A stretch of DNA of 64,000 bases from Beta vulgaris subsp. vulgaris (taxonomy: Eukaryota; Streptophyta; Magnoliopsida; Caryophyllales; Amaranthaceae). Both the position numbers and the translations under genes were made by a program. Numbering within the stretch: the first letter of the stretch is position 1; every line of letters starts with the position of its first letter. The stretch covers positions 46,822,027-46,886,026 of the forward strand of contig NC_079205.1 in the NCBI RefSeq assembly GCF_026745355.1. Reading direction: 5' to 3'. This document shows, in pieces, positions 48,982 through 60,311 of the stretch. The notes beneath the pieces are model-generated. The model was not told the DNA's origin, searched no databases, and saw only the letters and a program-made list of their open reading frames with translations.

Positions 48982-49493
48982 TAGGGGTGTTCGCGGTTTG
49001 GGTTGGTGCGGTTTGGGAAATAACCCAACCCAAACCTCAAATATATGGTTTGATATTTTTCCAACCAAAACTGCACCACACTTTTGCCCAAACCGAACCG
49101 CTCAAAACGGCTTGGGGCCGTTTGGTTTGTGGTTTAACCATTTTTCCTCCGCGGCATTAATTTTGTAATCTAAGAGTAAAAAGAAAATTTTTAATAAATA
49201 TAAAGAGTCCAAATAAATATGAAGTTGATTTCATAATTGAACATAAATAATAATTTATCAAAAGTGTCCAACTTCTTTACCTAAACTTATTTTTTTAGTT
49301 GTATACTTGTATGCCACCATATCAAGTGTATTTATATTTTTTTTTTTAAAATCATATAAAATTGCGGTTTACGGTGTGTTTTCGATTTACAAAAATTAAA
49401 AGCCAACCCAAGCCGCAAACCGCGGTTTGCTTGAAATCATAACCCAAGTCGCAATTTTAAAACCGCAAACCAACCTAAACCGCCAAAAATATA
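48982..49493. repeat. GCGGTTTGGGTT-rich, hAT-like repeat relic
   Basis: It begins near CTAGGGGTGTTCGCGG, like the ends of some plant hAT elements. Both halves contain GCGGTTTGG-type words and their complements, with AACCCAAACC and CCGCAAACC. The right terminus is not found, so it is probably truncated. Confidence 0.4.
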
Positions 49494-49767
49494 AGATAAA
49501 TACTTTGCATTCAAATCAAAGGCATATACAAACAAAAAGATATAAACAGGTCAAGGCGGAAAAATAGACTTTTTGGCAGGAAAATATTGAGACACTCTGA
49601 AGTAACAAAGGGAAGAAATTTAATAGGTCCTTTCAACAAAAAACGTTCTTATTAAGTCTTTTCAAACAAAAAAGCTCTTATCAAGTATTTTCCAACAAAA
49701 TAGCTATTTTAATGGATCTAATCTAACTAAAAATTCTAATAAAAATTATTAAAGTTTGATATTTAAT

Positions 49768-50149
49768 AGGATTTTTTGTCAAAAACCACCTTATAAACAC
49801 ATGATATTTGTGAGAAACCAGCTTATATAATTTTTTTTGCACAAACAAACTTTAAACAATTTTTTTTTTTTGTGAGAACAAACCTTATGGTGACTTCTGG
49901 TTATTGATTTAAGGTTCCCATTTACCATGTCATGTGCAAGGCAACTAGGCAAGTGACATTTTAAAACCAACAACGTCCATGACATCATCAATGTTGGAAC
50001 CTCTGGTTAATGATCGAAATTAAGCATAAGGTTTGTTCTCGCAAGAAAGTTTTAGTTTAAGGTTTGTTTTCGCAAAAAAAAAAATATATTTAAGGTTGTT
50101 TCTCACAAATTTAATGTTGTATATGATGGTTTTTGACAAAAAAAATCCT
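49768..50149. mobile_element. Mutator-type MITE, foldback
   Basis: The 382-bp element has ends AGGATTTTTTGTCAAAAACC and GGTTTTTGACAAAAAAAATC. A 9-bp target duplication ATATTTAAT / ATATATAAT (49759-49767, 50150-50158) has one mismatch. The interior repeats GTGAGAA(A)CAA.C words, like the larger element at 17914. Confidence 0.8.
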
Positions 50150-50489
50150 ATATATAATGTACTTATTGTCATGAATCAAACAAATCCCCACATGATTATA
50201 TTTTCTTTTATATAGTGGAAAGTTTTTGAAATATTTTCTCCAACTTTTGAATAGTGCCAAGTGTCCAAATAGGAACTAACAAATGAAGCCGATGAAGTAT
50301 CATTTAGTATTTCAATGGTCCAATGGTTGTTTTTGTCCAATATTCCTTTTCTAAACGTTCATCTTATCGTGTATTTAGAGTGGCTTTTGATAAGATAAAT
50401 ACCCCATCTTACAGGCCTGTTACCTGTGTGAATTGTATTTCCAATAATAATTGCTTTTCCTATTATTCTAACGAAGCAATACTACATTT

Positions 50490-50620
50490 ACACAGTTTGA
50501 AATGGAAAAGTGGGTGAGCAAAATATATATCGAAGAGAAACAGATAGAAGAGAAGATGATGTTGAAGGCCGAGCTCTACCAGGCTACTGAAGATGAAGAT
50601 GTATACCCCTCTTATATATT
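50490..50620 (+). pseudogene. Truncated duplicate of the first exon start of the complete ankyrin gene
   Basis: TTACACAG is followed by TTTGAAATGGAAAAGTGGG and then GAGCTCTACCAGGCTACTGAAG. This parallels the start of the exon at 50717 (ACACAG, ATTGATATGGCAGAGAAG, GAGCTCTACCAGGCCGC). The translation EKWVSKIYIEEKQIEEKMML ends at a stop soon after ELYQATEDEDV. It looks like a local tandem duplication of about 230 bp that kept the acceptor and lost the ankyrin part. It could still act as a short alternative exon. Confidence 0.6.
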
Positions 50621-50716
50621 ATAGTCCCTTTACCTCAGTGAATTTTATTTATATCCAGACAATGTATGGTTTGGTTTTTCTGATGAAAAGCAATAATTGC
50701 TACTAAATTTACACAG

Positions 50717-51284
50717 ATTGATATGGCAGAGAAGTTGAACTATGCATTAACGTACATGGAAGAAAGACAGAGAGTAGATAAGATGATGATGGACTCTGAG
50801 CTCTACCAGGCCGCAATCGACTCCGATGTGCGAATCTTTCGTAAAGTGAGTACCAATCGTTCACAGTACTTTACCAGGACAAGCCTAGATGGAAGCAGCA
50901 TAATACATATCGCTGTCAGACATGCTAAACCAGAAACAATAATGTTTCTTCAGCATGCTCTACGCTTGTTCCCACATCTCATCTCAAAACCAGATAGTAA
51001 CGGGGATACACTGGTTCACCTTGCTGCCAAGTGCAAAACTGATTTCTCTGCCGACATAATATCAATGTACTATGGTAGTGTCAAGGAAATGAAAGGTGTT
51101 GCTACCAACCCATCCGCAGTGAAAAACTATAAAGGATCTTTGGCAATTCATGAGGCTTTACAGGCTGACAACTTAAAAGCTGCAAAGATTTTGTTAGAGC
51201 GTTCTGAGTTTGTTGCTACTACTCGTATCAACGACTTGGAAGAGACTCCACTCCATGCTTATGCTAGATATGGTTCTTCCCGAA
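50717..51284 (+). CDS. Exon 1 of the complete ankyrin-PGG gene (module 4)
   Basis: The acceptor ACACAG precedes 50717, and the ATG at 50723 is the first in frame. A 5' exon further upstream is therefore possible. Ankyrin repeats lie at [47 protein letters not shown] and [15 protein letters not shown]. The donor is TTCCCGAA|GTAAGT, phase 1. The helix before the repeats ([20 protein letters not shown]) differs from modules 1-3. Confidence 0.8.
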
Positions 51285-54200
51285 GTAAGTTCCTTATCAT
51301 TTTTTATTTGATACAAAACCTCTAGTTGTCAATTCTGATATGTGGCATAATCCTATCTATTCTTATAATCAAGTTCAATTTAGGACCCTCTTAAACATAT
51401 TGTCACCCTTATGTTCATTATCAAGAGTTTAAAACATTGCTATAAAAAGTAAAATTTTATATACTTTACATAGGTGATAGTTGATACAATAGCTCTAAAG
51501 GTTTCTCTAAAACTGAGAAGAAGATCAAGAAGGATATTTGAGAGAATCTAAGAGATTAATCTCATTGACGAAGTTGTAACAAAAATTACAGCTTACAAGA
51601 GGAGGTTCTCTATTTATATTTACATCACTAAGAGAAAATAAAAGATATAATATTTACTTAAGTAACAACTTTTTAACGAACTGTAACTAACATAACAAAC
51701 TATTAACAAAAGCTTGTTATTAGAGAAGTTAGCTAAGTTGGTGGATGATGTACGAAGTGTTTGGGTAGGATCAAACAAACCCGACTTGGACAAAAGTTTG
51801 TTGAAATGTGGTGATGGCATAGACTTAGTTAGAACGTCTGCTAGTTGTGACTGACTAGGGAGATAAGATAACTGTAACAAGCCTTCAAGCACCTTTTCCC
51901 TAGTAAAGTGACAGTCAATTTCAATGTGTTTCGTCCTTTCATGAAACACTAGATTGTGTGCTATATGGAAAGTACTTTGATTATCACAAAACAGTGTCAC
52001 ATATTGGAGTTGAACAACCTCCAACTCTTCTAATAAACGCACAATCCATGCTAGCTACTTCCGAGGCTGCAGAGGCCATTGCTCTATATTCAGCCTCTGA
52101 GGAGGATTTATTGAGAGTACTTTGTTTCGTTGAACGCCAATAAATAGGAGATTTCCCAAGCATAAGTAGATAATCAGTAACTAACTTTCTCGAGCTAGGG
52201 CAAGATGCCTAATCAGAGTCTGAAAAAACTTGTAAGGTAAGATGGTCATTCCTTTGTAAAAGGATGTCTTGCCCAAGAGTATGTTGGAGAAAACGAAGTG
52301 TATGAATGATAGCTTACAAATGTGAAGACCTTCAAGAATGCATAAACTGGCTTAGGCACATCAAAGAAAAGATCTTGTATGTGTGAGAAAGTTTAACTTT
52401 CCAACAAGAGATCTATAATGGTCTAAATCAGGTAGTAATTCATCCTCATATGTTTGAAGTTTAGTATTGACGTGTAGAAGAGTAAGGGCCTTCTTTGTTA
52501 AGTCCAGATCACACTCAGCTAGCAATTCTTTAGAAAACTTTTGTTGGCTTATCATAAACCTTCAGGAAGATAAGCAACTTCTATACCAAGAAGTAATGTA
52601 GAATGCCAAGGTCTTTAATACTAAATGTGTGATGAAGATGTTGTTTGAGGAAGATTATAGCATTGATATATGTTAACGTGAGAGCAATATCATCAACATA
52701 TGCTACATCAATAGTTATATGTTTGTCAACTCTCTTAATAAAGAGATTGTAATCATTCTTGGACTGACTACATCCTTGAGCAGTGAGTTCTTCTACCAAT
52801 TTAGCAAACCAGTGCCTTGAGGCTGACTTTAAGCCATATTTAGCTTGCAAACCTTGTTGAGAGGATTAGGAAATCCAAGAGGAGCATGCATGTAAGCTTC
52901 TTCTTTGAGGTCACCATGCGAAAATGCATTGTTGACATCAAGTTGATAAACTGACCACTTTTTGAATGAAGCAAGAGGTAAAATACACATGACTGTTGGC
53001 ATTTTGACTAGGGGAGAAAATGTTTCCTCATCGTCTATGCCATATTTTTTTTTATTAAACCTCTTGGCCACCAATCTTGCTTTACACCTATCCAAAGTGT
53101 CATCAGCCTTCAATTTCACCTGATAAACCCACTTGTTGCCTATTGGCTTCTTTCCTAAAGGAAGATCAACAAGATCCCAAGTGTGATTTGCAACAAGATC
53201 CTTAATTTCTTTATCCATAGCTTCAATCCACTCTGGCTTGGAAAAAGCTTCATTATAAGTAACGGGTTCTTTGATAGCATCGGAAGAAATAGAGAGAAAA
53301 GACTTGTGAGAAGATGGGGAGGAAGAAAAGGAGATCAGATTGCACCAATGCATTGTTAATGAAGAAGTTGTATTGCAATAATATTAACTGAGATATGGAG
53401 AAGTTTTAGATAACCTGGAAGAATGTCTAATAGGTGGGGAAGAAGAAACCGGTGGTATTACAACACTAATATCAACAAGGTTAGAATCAAGAGGTATAAG
53501 TGGTGGTAAAGAAGAATTAATAGATGTGGAAGGGGAAGAATGAGAATTTGCAGGAGAAGGATTGTTGTCAGGAGAAGAATGAATGGGATTGCTTTGTGGT
53601 GATGAAGATGTAGAATTTGTAGGTAAGGTATAGGTTGGAGAGGGAGAAAGTGGTGAAGTTTCTTGTTCAATATAGGTTGTGTTTGTGTAGGTAATATTGG
53701 AAAATCATCATCAAAGCAGTTAAGTATAGCTGATGTACTCCAAATAGGATCAGGAGTAGGAGAATCAACCATATGAAATGGGAAATGCCTTTCATGAAAG
53801 GTGAGATATCTGGTGACAATGACCTTGTGAGTGAGTGACCAAGTTATAAACCTTACACTCTTTCTATGTCACATAGTAGCCAAGAAAAACAATAGGTTGA
53901 GCTCTAGGTTTAAAGTTGGATCTATGTACCTTTAGAGTAGACATTTCACAAAGATAACCAAAAATTCTAAGGTGACCCATCAAAGGTGCCTTCTTATAGA
54001 GTTTCTCAAATGGAGAAACATTATTGCGACTAGAAAGTGGTATTCTATTAATGAGATATGCTGAACACATAACACTGTCTCCCCAAAAAGAGTCAAGAAC
54101 TTTGGAATGCAAAAGTATCCTCTGACAGTATCTAACAAATGTCTATGTTTGTGTTCCACCACACCATTTTGTTGTCGTGTATCAACACAACTAGACTCAT

Positions 54201-57200
54201 GACGAATACACTTCTGAAGAAATAATTGCTTCATAGATCCTTCTCCAAGCAATGTGTATGAACATATGTAAAGAAGTGATCCAAAACATCAAAAACGTTA
54301 GATTTAACTTTCAACAAGTAAATCCAATTAAGTGAACCTGGTGAAATCATCGATCTACAATAGTGAGGAATTGATTACAGCCTGAGAGTGTTTAACTTTA
54401 TAGGGACCCCACACATTAATGTAAATCAATTCAAAAGCTTTACTAGTCTTAATAGAACTGATAGGAAATGGTCTTCTAGTTTGTCCGGTAGCTGGACAAA
54501 CCATTCAAATAAGACCTTGTGAATAACAATTTTGTACATCACATGAAGGAAAAACAGGTTGCAACTGATCAAAAGGCATATGACCAAGATGCAAATGCCA
54601 TAACTTAACATCATTTAGTAAAACATGATTTTGGAGCAGGAGTTACTTGAACATGATTTTCTGCAACATTGTTGTGTCCATCTTGTAGCTTACCAAGAAG
54701 TATAGATTGACCTTTCTAAAAAAGGGTCCTGAACAAAAAACTTATCATGAGTGAAGGAAATTTGACAATTTTAAATCCTTGCTCTGCTTCTAAAAAAAAT
54801 TAAAGTGAAACCCAAGGACGTGCAAGACATTGTGTAGAGTAATGTCTGGACTTAGAATAACCAATCCAATGTGTTTTATAGGAACATTGGTAACATCTAG
54901 AATAGTGAGGTATGTTGTGGTCCAATAACAACATCATATGATTGAAACCAAGATAAATTATTGTATATATGGTCTGAAGCTCCACTGTCTAACAACCATT
55001 TTATATTTAGACAAGATAGAAAGCAATGTTTACCTGCCAGAGCATGGCTAGAGGTGATGTCTTCTTCAGTGGAAGGTGATGTAGATGAGAGTGGTTGTTT
55101 ATTGAGAAGAGTCAATAAATGATTGTATTGCTCCATATAAAAAGTGTCCAGTTTTGCGTCAGATGGGCTAGTGTCAAGATTTCCTTGAGTAGACTGTGTA
55201 GCAGTAGCTGCGAATCTCTTCTCTCTTGGTTTGTATCCTGGTGGAAATCCATGTATGTATTTTACAATGAGTGCAGTAATAATGAGAGCCTAGCCTCTTG
55301 TTTCCAGAAATAGAAGCTTGTTCACCACCACCAAAAGAGTAATGTTAAGATGCATGCATATACTTGTTATTTTTCATCAACAACAAAGGTAAGAGACTCT
55401 GAATTAACATAGTGAGTTCTTTGTGTCTCACCTCTTGTGCGAAAATCCTGTACGCTTGAGAGACTTTAGGCAAAGGCTATGTAATCAATATATTTCCCCT
55501 GATAGTTGAGAATGTCTCATTCACCTTCATCAGGAACTGGATTAATTAGTTTCAAATCTTGCTCTCTAGTAAGAATTCTTTGTGTCAGACTGCAAGTACA
55601 CTTATTACAAGTGTAATATGGAATAGGCTTTTCATCATGCATCTCATCCCAAAGTGTTTTAATTTTTGTATAAAATTCAGACACACTCATAGATCCTTGT
55701 GTAAGATCTACCATCTTTTGTTCAAGAGAAAATACTTGAGTCATAGATTATTAACCAAAACGTTCGTCAAGATCCTTCCATACGTCAGATGTAGTACGTA
55801 AGTATAAGATACTTTTCTTGATAGTATGATCAAGGTTAGCATGTAACCAGGATAGAAGAAGGTTGTTACAATGTTCCCAAGGCTTGTACTCATCAGTTTC
55901 AGGTGTTGGAATATAAAAGTTATCATCAACAAACCTCAATGTGTTCTTAATAGATAACATAATCAGAATTGAACGTTTCTAATCATTATAATTAGTTCCA
56001 TTAAATTTCACAGTAACAATTTGATTCACATTTGTATCTGATGGATGAATATAGTAAATAATGTTGGTAGGATCTCAATTAGGAAGTAAAGTTGTAGAAA
56101 TCGGTGTTTCAGTCCTTGTGAGATGAGAAAATAGAACTGAGAAGAAATTTCAGGCAATATGAGATGATTTTAACTCAAAAAACACAAAATCATACAATTT
56201 CAGCAAGGAAGCTGTATGCAAAAAAACAAATTCATGTATTGAAACAATTAGAAGGAAACGATGAAACTGTCAAAGGACCAACTCAACCAAAAGCTTAAGC
56301 TTATGGTTGAGGCCACATGAATAGACTTATACTCTATCCCGCCCCCTCACGCAAGATCCCTTTGGGCTTGCAGTATGGATGCAGCACAGGTCTCCTTCAA
56401 ACCTGATGCTAAATATTCCACTGAGAAAGGAGGGGTGGTGGATGAGATTCGAACCCATGACCTTTTTATCACGCTGGCTCTTGATACCATGTCAAAGGAC
56501 CAACTCAAACAAAAGCTTAACCTTATGGTTGAGACCCCAGGAATAGATCTATACTCTATTAGAAATGATCAGATGATCAAGTACTAAATTAAATAAGATG
56601 AGAATTAAATTAGATGATCAGGAAGTAAATCAGATAAAATGATCAGGATTTTAAGAATTTAAATTGAGAAAACTTATCAGAAATGAAGGATTTAACCTCA
56701 ATTTTGCAAAGAGATCTCAAGATTAACGAGATCAAGTTATGTGGAAGTTCGCGGGAGAAATGTAGCCATAAATCTATAGAAAAATTAATCCAGAAATCTG
56801 TCTTTGTTTGCAAAAAGTGCGTTGTAGACTTTTAGAGAAATTTGAGCCAGGAAATTGTGGTATCCTGCTCTGATAGTATGAAAACCTTGATAAAGCTCAG
56901 AAGAAGAAGAAGAAGAATATTTGAGAGAATCTAAGAGATTAATCTCATTGATAAAGTTGTAATGATGAAAATTACAGCTTTGAAGAGGAAGTTCTCTATA
57001 TATATTTACATCACTAAGAGGAAATAAAAGATATAATAATTAATTAACAACTTCTTAACAAATTGTAACTAACATAACAAACTGTTAACAGAAGCTTGTT
57101 GGAGAAGTTAGGTAAGCTGGTGGATGATGTTTACCTATTCCTTCATTGCTTGATATACTATACCATCTCCACACATGCATATACTCAACATTTTCCCACT

Positions 57201-59349
57201 TGGAGATCGGTATAAGCTATGACACCTTAATAAATACTACCTCTGTTTTTATTTAGTTGCAACAATTTCTACTTTTAGGTGTTTTTTATTAGTTGCAACA
57301 TTTCCCTCTTTAGAAAAGCTTTTGGGATAATTTGACTATATTACCCTTAAATCTCTCTCTCCCCATTTAATTACATACAGTACTAGTAGTTGGGGCAAGT
57401 GGGTCAATTATACTCTCTTTTCTCATTTCTTAATATTTTTGCAAAAAGGTAAATGTTGCAACTAAATAAAAACAGAGGTACTATATAAACACCATCATCA
57501 TTATCTTTGCAATCCCTAAAGCACCATCTTCTCCTTTGACAATCACCTGAAGCCAACCAAGGTTCTGCACAACCTTAGTTTATCAGCACTTTCACTCTTG
57601 GTGACTCTTGTCCCGCTCAGCCCTTGTTTCGATGTGCAGTGAAGGAAGGAAATCAAATTTTTCTTTAAGATTATGAACCTTCCTTGTATGTTGCCCAGGC
57701 TATTTAAATTTTAAAATCACAATATATCATAACATTTTGTTCATTTGTTGAGTAGCTTATTTGGTTCCTCTTTCTGACTTCTCACTTCAATGTAGATGGT
57801 GATGCAAAAGGGTTCCTGAGCACTTTGTTCAAAAAAGACAAGTCAGCTGCGTATATCCGTGATAATCAAGGCTTCACACCATTATTAAGAGCAGCAATGT
57901 CTGCTCGCTTTCATGTTGTAAAAGCCATACTTGATGATTGCCCTCAATCAGCAAACCTTCGAGATCCAAATGGCAGGACTTTTTTGCACCTTGTGCGTTT
58001 TACAGGTGGGGAGGTTGATGAAAGTTTAACAGACAAATTTGAACAGACAGGCAAGCAGTTATTTAAATATCCTGAGGTAGACTTACAAAGGCTGGTGCAA
58101 GATAATGATGGAAACACCCCTCTTCATTATGCCATAAAGACTGGAAACTCGATCGTTGCAATTGTTTTAACTCAAAGATGTTTAGAATCAAGAACTCGAG
58201 CAGAACTTGACTTGGTTAACAAAGAGGGTGCTACAGTATCTGACCTACTTGCAGCACATGACGTCCCGAACGAGGTATGTAGTAATCTACAATGTTACAC
58301 TTGCACATGGCATAATGGAAAAGTAAAGAGAAGTTAAGATAGTGAGTTAGTGACATCTTGTTTTTAATACATCTTGTTTTTACAGTCTCTGTTTTCATAT
58401 AAATTGTAAGACGGCCTTATATGAGATTTTATAGTGTGTTTTGTTAAAGTCTGTTAGGTTTAACTTTCAAAAACAAATAATATTGTAATTATCTAGACGC
58501 AAGCTAGGAGAGAAACTATATATATGAACGGGAATGATAAGTCTCTAATAGTTAGATACTTCCTCGATTTCATAATAAGTGAAACACTTATCTCTTTTAT
58601 GTGAGAGCTTTTTAGAAAAGTGTTTCACTTAGTATGGAACGGAGGAAGTATAATATAACCACATTGGTTTCAAATTTTAATATTTTATCCCTGATGGGTT
58701 GAAATAGGTAATTGAGCTAATACGGAAGAAAGAGCCAGAGGCAGTATACTCAGCAAGAAGCTCATATGGTATCCACAAGACGGATATGAAATACTCAGCC
58801 AACGCTCTCTCCGTGGTTGCTGGTCTCCTTACGACCATAACTTTTGCAGCTGGGATTCAAGTACCAGGTGGTTTTAACGAAGATGATGGCTCCTCTGTGC
58901 TACTATTGAAGCCAGCTTTCCAAGCATTTATTGTGTTCAATACCTTTGCAATGTGCGGCTCTATGCTTGTCCTATTCTATCTCCTATGGGTAATGGGTAT
59001 CGGTAAAATTCACGGCTCTCTCATGGTGTTAGACCTTTCTATATTTGTATTACGCGCATGCTTCTACTCCACCTTAGGAGCATTTACAACCGGCGTGTAT
59101 GTAACCACTTCCGAGAAATCTTTCTGGCTGGCTATCTTTGTGTGTGTGATCTGCTTCCTTACCATCTTTGTAACAATCAAGGTTTCAGTCGCCAATATCA
59201 CCAGATTGGGTAAGTGGGTGAGCAAGAGCAGCAGAATGATGCTATCGTTGATTCGCGGTCGTTATAATGCTCATATGACAGCAATCCCATTCCAACCTGT
59301 TGCCAATAAGGATAAGGTTGATGTTATTGTTGAGTCAAAAGCACCGTAA
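50723..59349 (+). CDS. ACD6/ITN1-like ankyrin-PGG membrane protein, complete gene of three coding exons
   Basis: Joining 50723-51284, 57796-58274 and 58708-59349 gives one open frame of 561 codons including the stop, with both joins in phase. The protein has an N-terminal [13 protein letters not shown] start block, about seven or eight ankyrin repeats over residues 50-345, and a C-terminal PGG domain with four membrane helices. This family (Arabidopsis ACD6, ITN1 and relatives) sits in the plasma membrane or endomembranes. There it controls salicylic-acid linked defence, cell death or stress signalling. Intron 1 is 6.5 kb and holds a copia element and a Stowaway. Which paralogue this matches cannot be said. 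Confidence 0.85.
51720..52042 (-). pseudogene. Second copia, RNase H
   Basis: It contains [35 protein letters not shown] and [19 protein letters not shown], the copia RNase H C-terminal half. The N-terminal part around SLSSTEAEYRAM is readable in another frame at about 52055-52125, split by a frameshift. Confidence 0.8.
52361..53353 (-). pseudogene. Second copia, reverse transcriptase
   Basis: [20 protein letters not shown] opens the domain. [38 protein letters not shown] (usual reading: QLDV.NAFLHG.L.EE) and [10 protein letters not shown] (catalytic YVDD) follow. The continuation [11 protein letters not shown] lies at 52361-52555. Frame breaks fall near 52850 and 52560. Confidence 0.85.
53864..54620 (-). 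pseudogene. Second copia, integrase
   Basis: Fragments read [19 protein letters not shown] (with LLDTVR upstream), [20 protein letters not shown] (catalytic Glu region E.KHRH) and [32 protein letters not shown] sequence at 54426-54614 is the upstream part. Several stops break it. Confidence 0.75.
54897..55136 (-). pseudogene. Second copia, protease
   Basis: [18 protein letters not shown] carries an intact active-site D-S-G-A-S-D-H motif. Upstream (about 55190-55290) the zinc knuckle appears shortened: CTHC is followed at once by KIH, without the middle of a normal CX2CX4HX4C motif. Confidence 0.75.
55517..55960 (-). pseudogene. Second copia, gag
   Basis: The two frames read [50 protein letters not shown], then [20 protein letters not shown] and LWDEM, the standard copia gag (UBN2-type) order. 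A frame break lies near 55745. Confidence 0.8.
56268..56570 (-). repeat. TRIM-like LTR unit with primer-binding site, copy 3
   Basis: TGTCAAAGGACCAACTCAAC starts at 56268 and again at 56490, about 222 bp apart. The second start follows directly on GGCTCTTGATACCA, a primer-binding site on the - strand. This is the same arrangement as 1237-1560 and 19470-19690. It lies inside the leader of the second copia, between gag and the 5' LTR. Confidence 0.6.
57237..57481. mobile_element. Stowaway-like MITE in intron 1
   Basis: The 245-bp element has inverted ends CTACCTCTGTTTTTATTTAG and CTAAATAAAAACAGAGGTAC, flanked by TA (57235-57236, 57482-57483). It lies between the copia LTR and exon 2. Confidence 0.8.
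57796..58274 (+). CDS. Exon 2 of the complete ankyrin-PGG gene (module 4)
   Basis: It follows the acceptor CAATGTAG in phase 1. It encodes [20 protein letters not shown], then ankyrin repeats at [45 protein letters not shown] and [15 protein letters not shown]. It ends PNE|GTATGT in phase 0. Length and layout match the second exons of modules 1-3. Confidence 0.85.
58559..58648. mobile_element. Tiny Stowaway-like MITE in intron 2
   Basis: The 90-bp foldback has inverted ends CTTCCTCGATTTCATAATAAG and CTTAGTATGGAACGGAGGAAG and flanking TA. It takes up about a fifth of the 433-bp intron. Confidence 0.75.
58708..59349 (+). CDS. Exon 3 of the complete gene: PGG membrane domain
   Basis: It starts [20 protein letters not shown] after GAAATAG and runs to a TAA at 59349. 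The PGG signature [20 protein letters not shown] is intact. Four hydrophobic helices follow the family layout: [57 protein letters not shown] and [19 protein letters not shown]. The tail is short and basic. It is the only PGG exon in the window. Confidence 0.9.
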   Translation, partial: VIELIRKKEPEAVYSARSSYGIHKTDMKYSANALSVVAGLLTTITFAAGIQVPGGFNEDDGSSVLLLKPAFQAFIVFNTFAMCGSMLVLFYLLWVMGIGKIHGSLMVLDLSIFVLRACFYSTLGAFTTGVYVTTSEKSFWLAIFVCVICFLTIFVTIKVSVANITRLGKWVSKSSRMMLSLIRGRYNAHMTAIPFQPVANKDKVDVIVESKAP

Positions 59350-59578
59350 TTTGGATCGTCTGATCGTCTCATAGCTCGATGGATTTTTCTTTTGATATTT
59401 GTTTAGAATTTGGCTATTTGGCTAAGTTTTTGCTAGTTAATAGCAAAATGAAGAGAACATCCACCCTTAGAAGTTTGGCAAATTTCTGAAAGGCCATTTG
59501 TTGTGAATTATGGACCCATCTACAATAGGTGGTATCTATTCAAAATAAAAATAAAAATTGTCGTGAATCATGGTTAAA

Positions 59579-59815
59579 TCTCTATTATATAAACTAGGGG
59601 AAGTTATGGTGTCCCCCTTTGAAAAGATTTTCTTAACCATTCATTCAATAAAAATACTTACCTATTAAAATTTGAGATTTTCCTTAATCATAACCCTTCG
59701 TAATTTAAAATATGTATTTCAAAAGAAGTTTAAAGTAGCTAAAATAAACTTTCATAAAAATATATGTAGTGAAAGAAAAAGTTTATGATTGAAAAACAGA
59801 TCAACATAACTAAGG
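59579..59815. mobile_element. Helitron 5' fragment
   Basis: TCTCTATTATATAAAC follows an A, with a GTTATGGTGTCCCC block as in the other Helitrons. No hairpin or CTAG end is found, so the 3' side is lost. Confidence 0.5.
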
Positions 59816-60311
59816 GTCTGTTCTCTTCGGCATAAAACAGCTGAACTGAACTTAACTGAACTGAACTGAACTTATTGGAGTTGAACTGGACTGAACTGAA
59901 CTGAATGGATCTGAACTGAACTAAACTAAACTGAACTGAACTGAATTGAATTGAATTGAATTAAATTGAATGTAATAAATATATAAATAATATTTTAAAC
60001 AATAATAATATGAATATTAAATAATAATTATAATGATAAGTAATAATAATGAATAATAATAGTATTTTGGATATTTTTAAATGATAGTTATAAATAAATA
60101 ATATTAATAATAATAAATTAATAATAATAATAATAATTAATGATAATAATGATAATTAATAATAATTATTTTATATTATTTGTATTAATATATTAATACT
60201 TGATGATGATATATAATAACATAATATCTAAGAAGTAAATTAATATTACTATTTTAATAATTAAATTTAATAATATAATAATATTTAGTAATAAAAATAA
60301 TGATTGGGTTG
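59816..60311. repeat. CTGAA microsatellite and TAA-rich low-complexity tract
   Basis: From about 59838 to 59965 the words CTGAA and TTGAA repeat in tandem, after GGGTCTGTTCTCTTCGGC, which looks like the end of a dispersed element. From 59966 to 60300 the sequence is almost only A and T (TAATAATAAT). No gene. Confidence 0.75.

Larger units (their letters stand above)
51482..57130 (-). mobile_element. Second Ty1/copia retrotransposon, in intron 1 of the ankyrin-PGG gene
   Basis: Short LTRs of about 250 bp (about 51482-51752 and 56879-57130) share a TTTGAGAGAATCTAAGAG block and end near GGTGGATGATGT. The domain order on the - strand is gag, protease, integrase, reverse transcriptase, RNase H. 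Next to the 5' LTR, GCTCTGATAGTA (56867-56878) is a near match to the complement of the tRNA-iMet primer-binding site. The exact LTR ends and target duplication were not resolved. All large frames carry stops or frameshifts. Confidence 0.8.

Noticed and set aside
48890..49168. Two overlapping frames of about 90 codons
   Set aside because: They fall in the GCGGTTTGGGTT-type repeat and have no recognisable domain.
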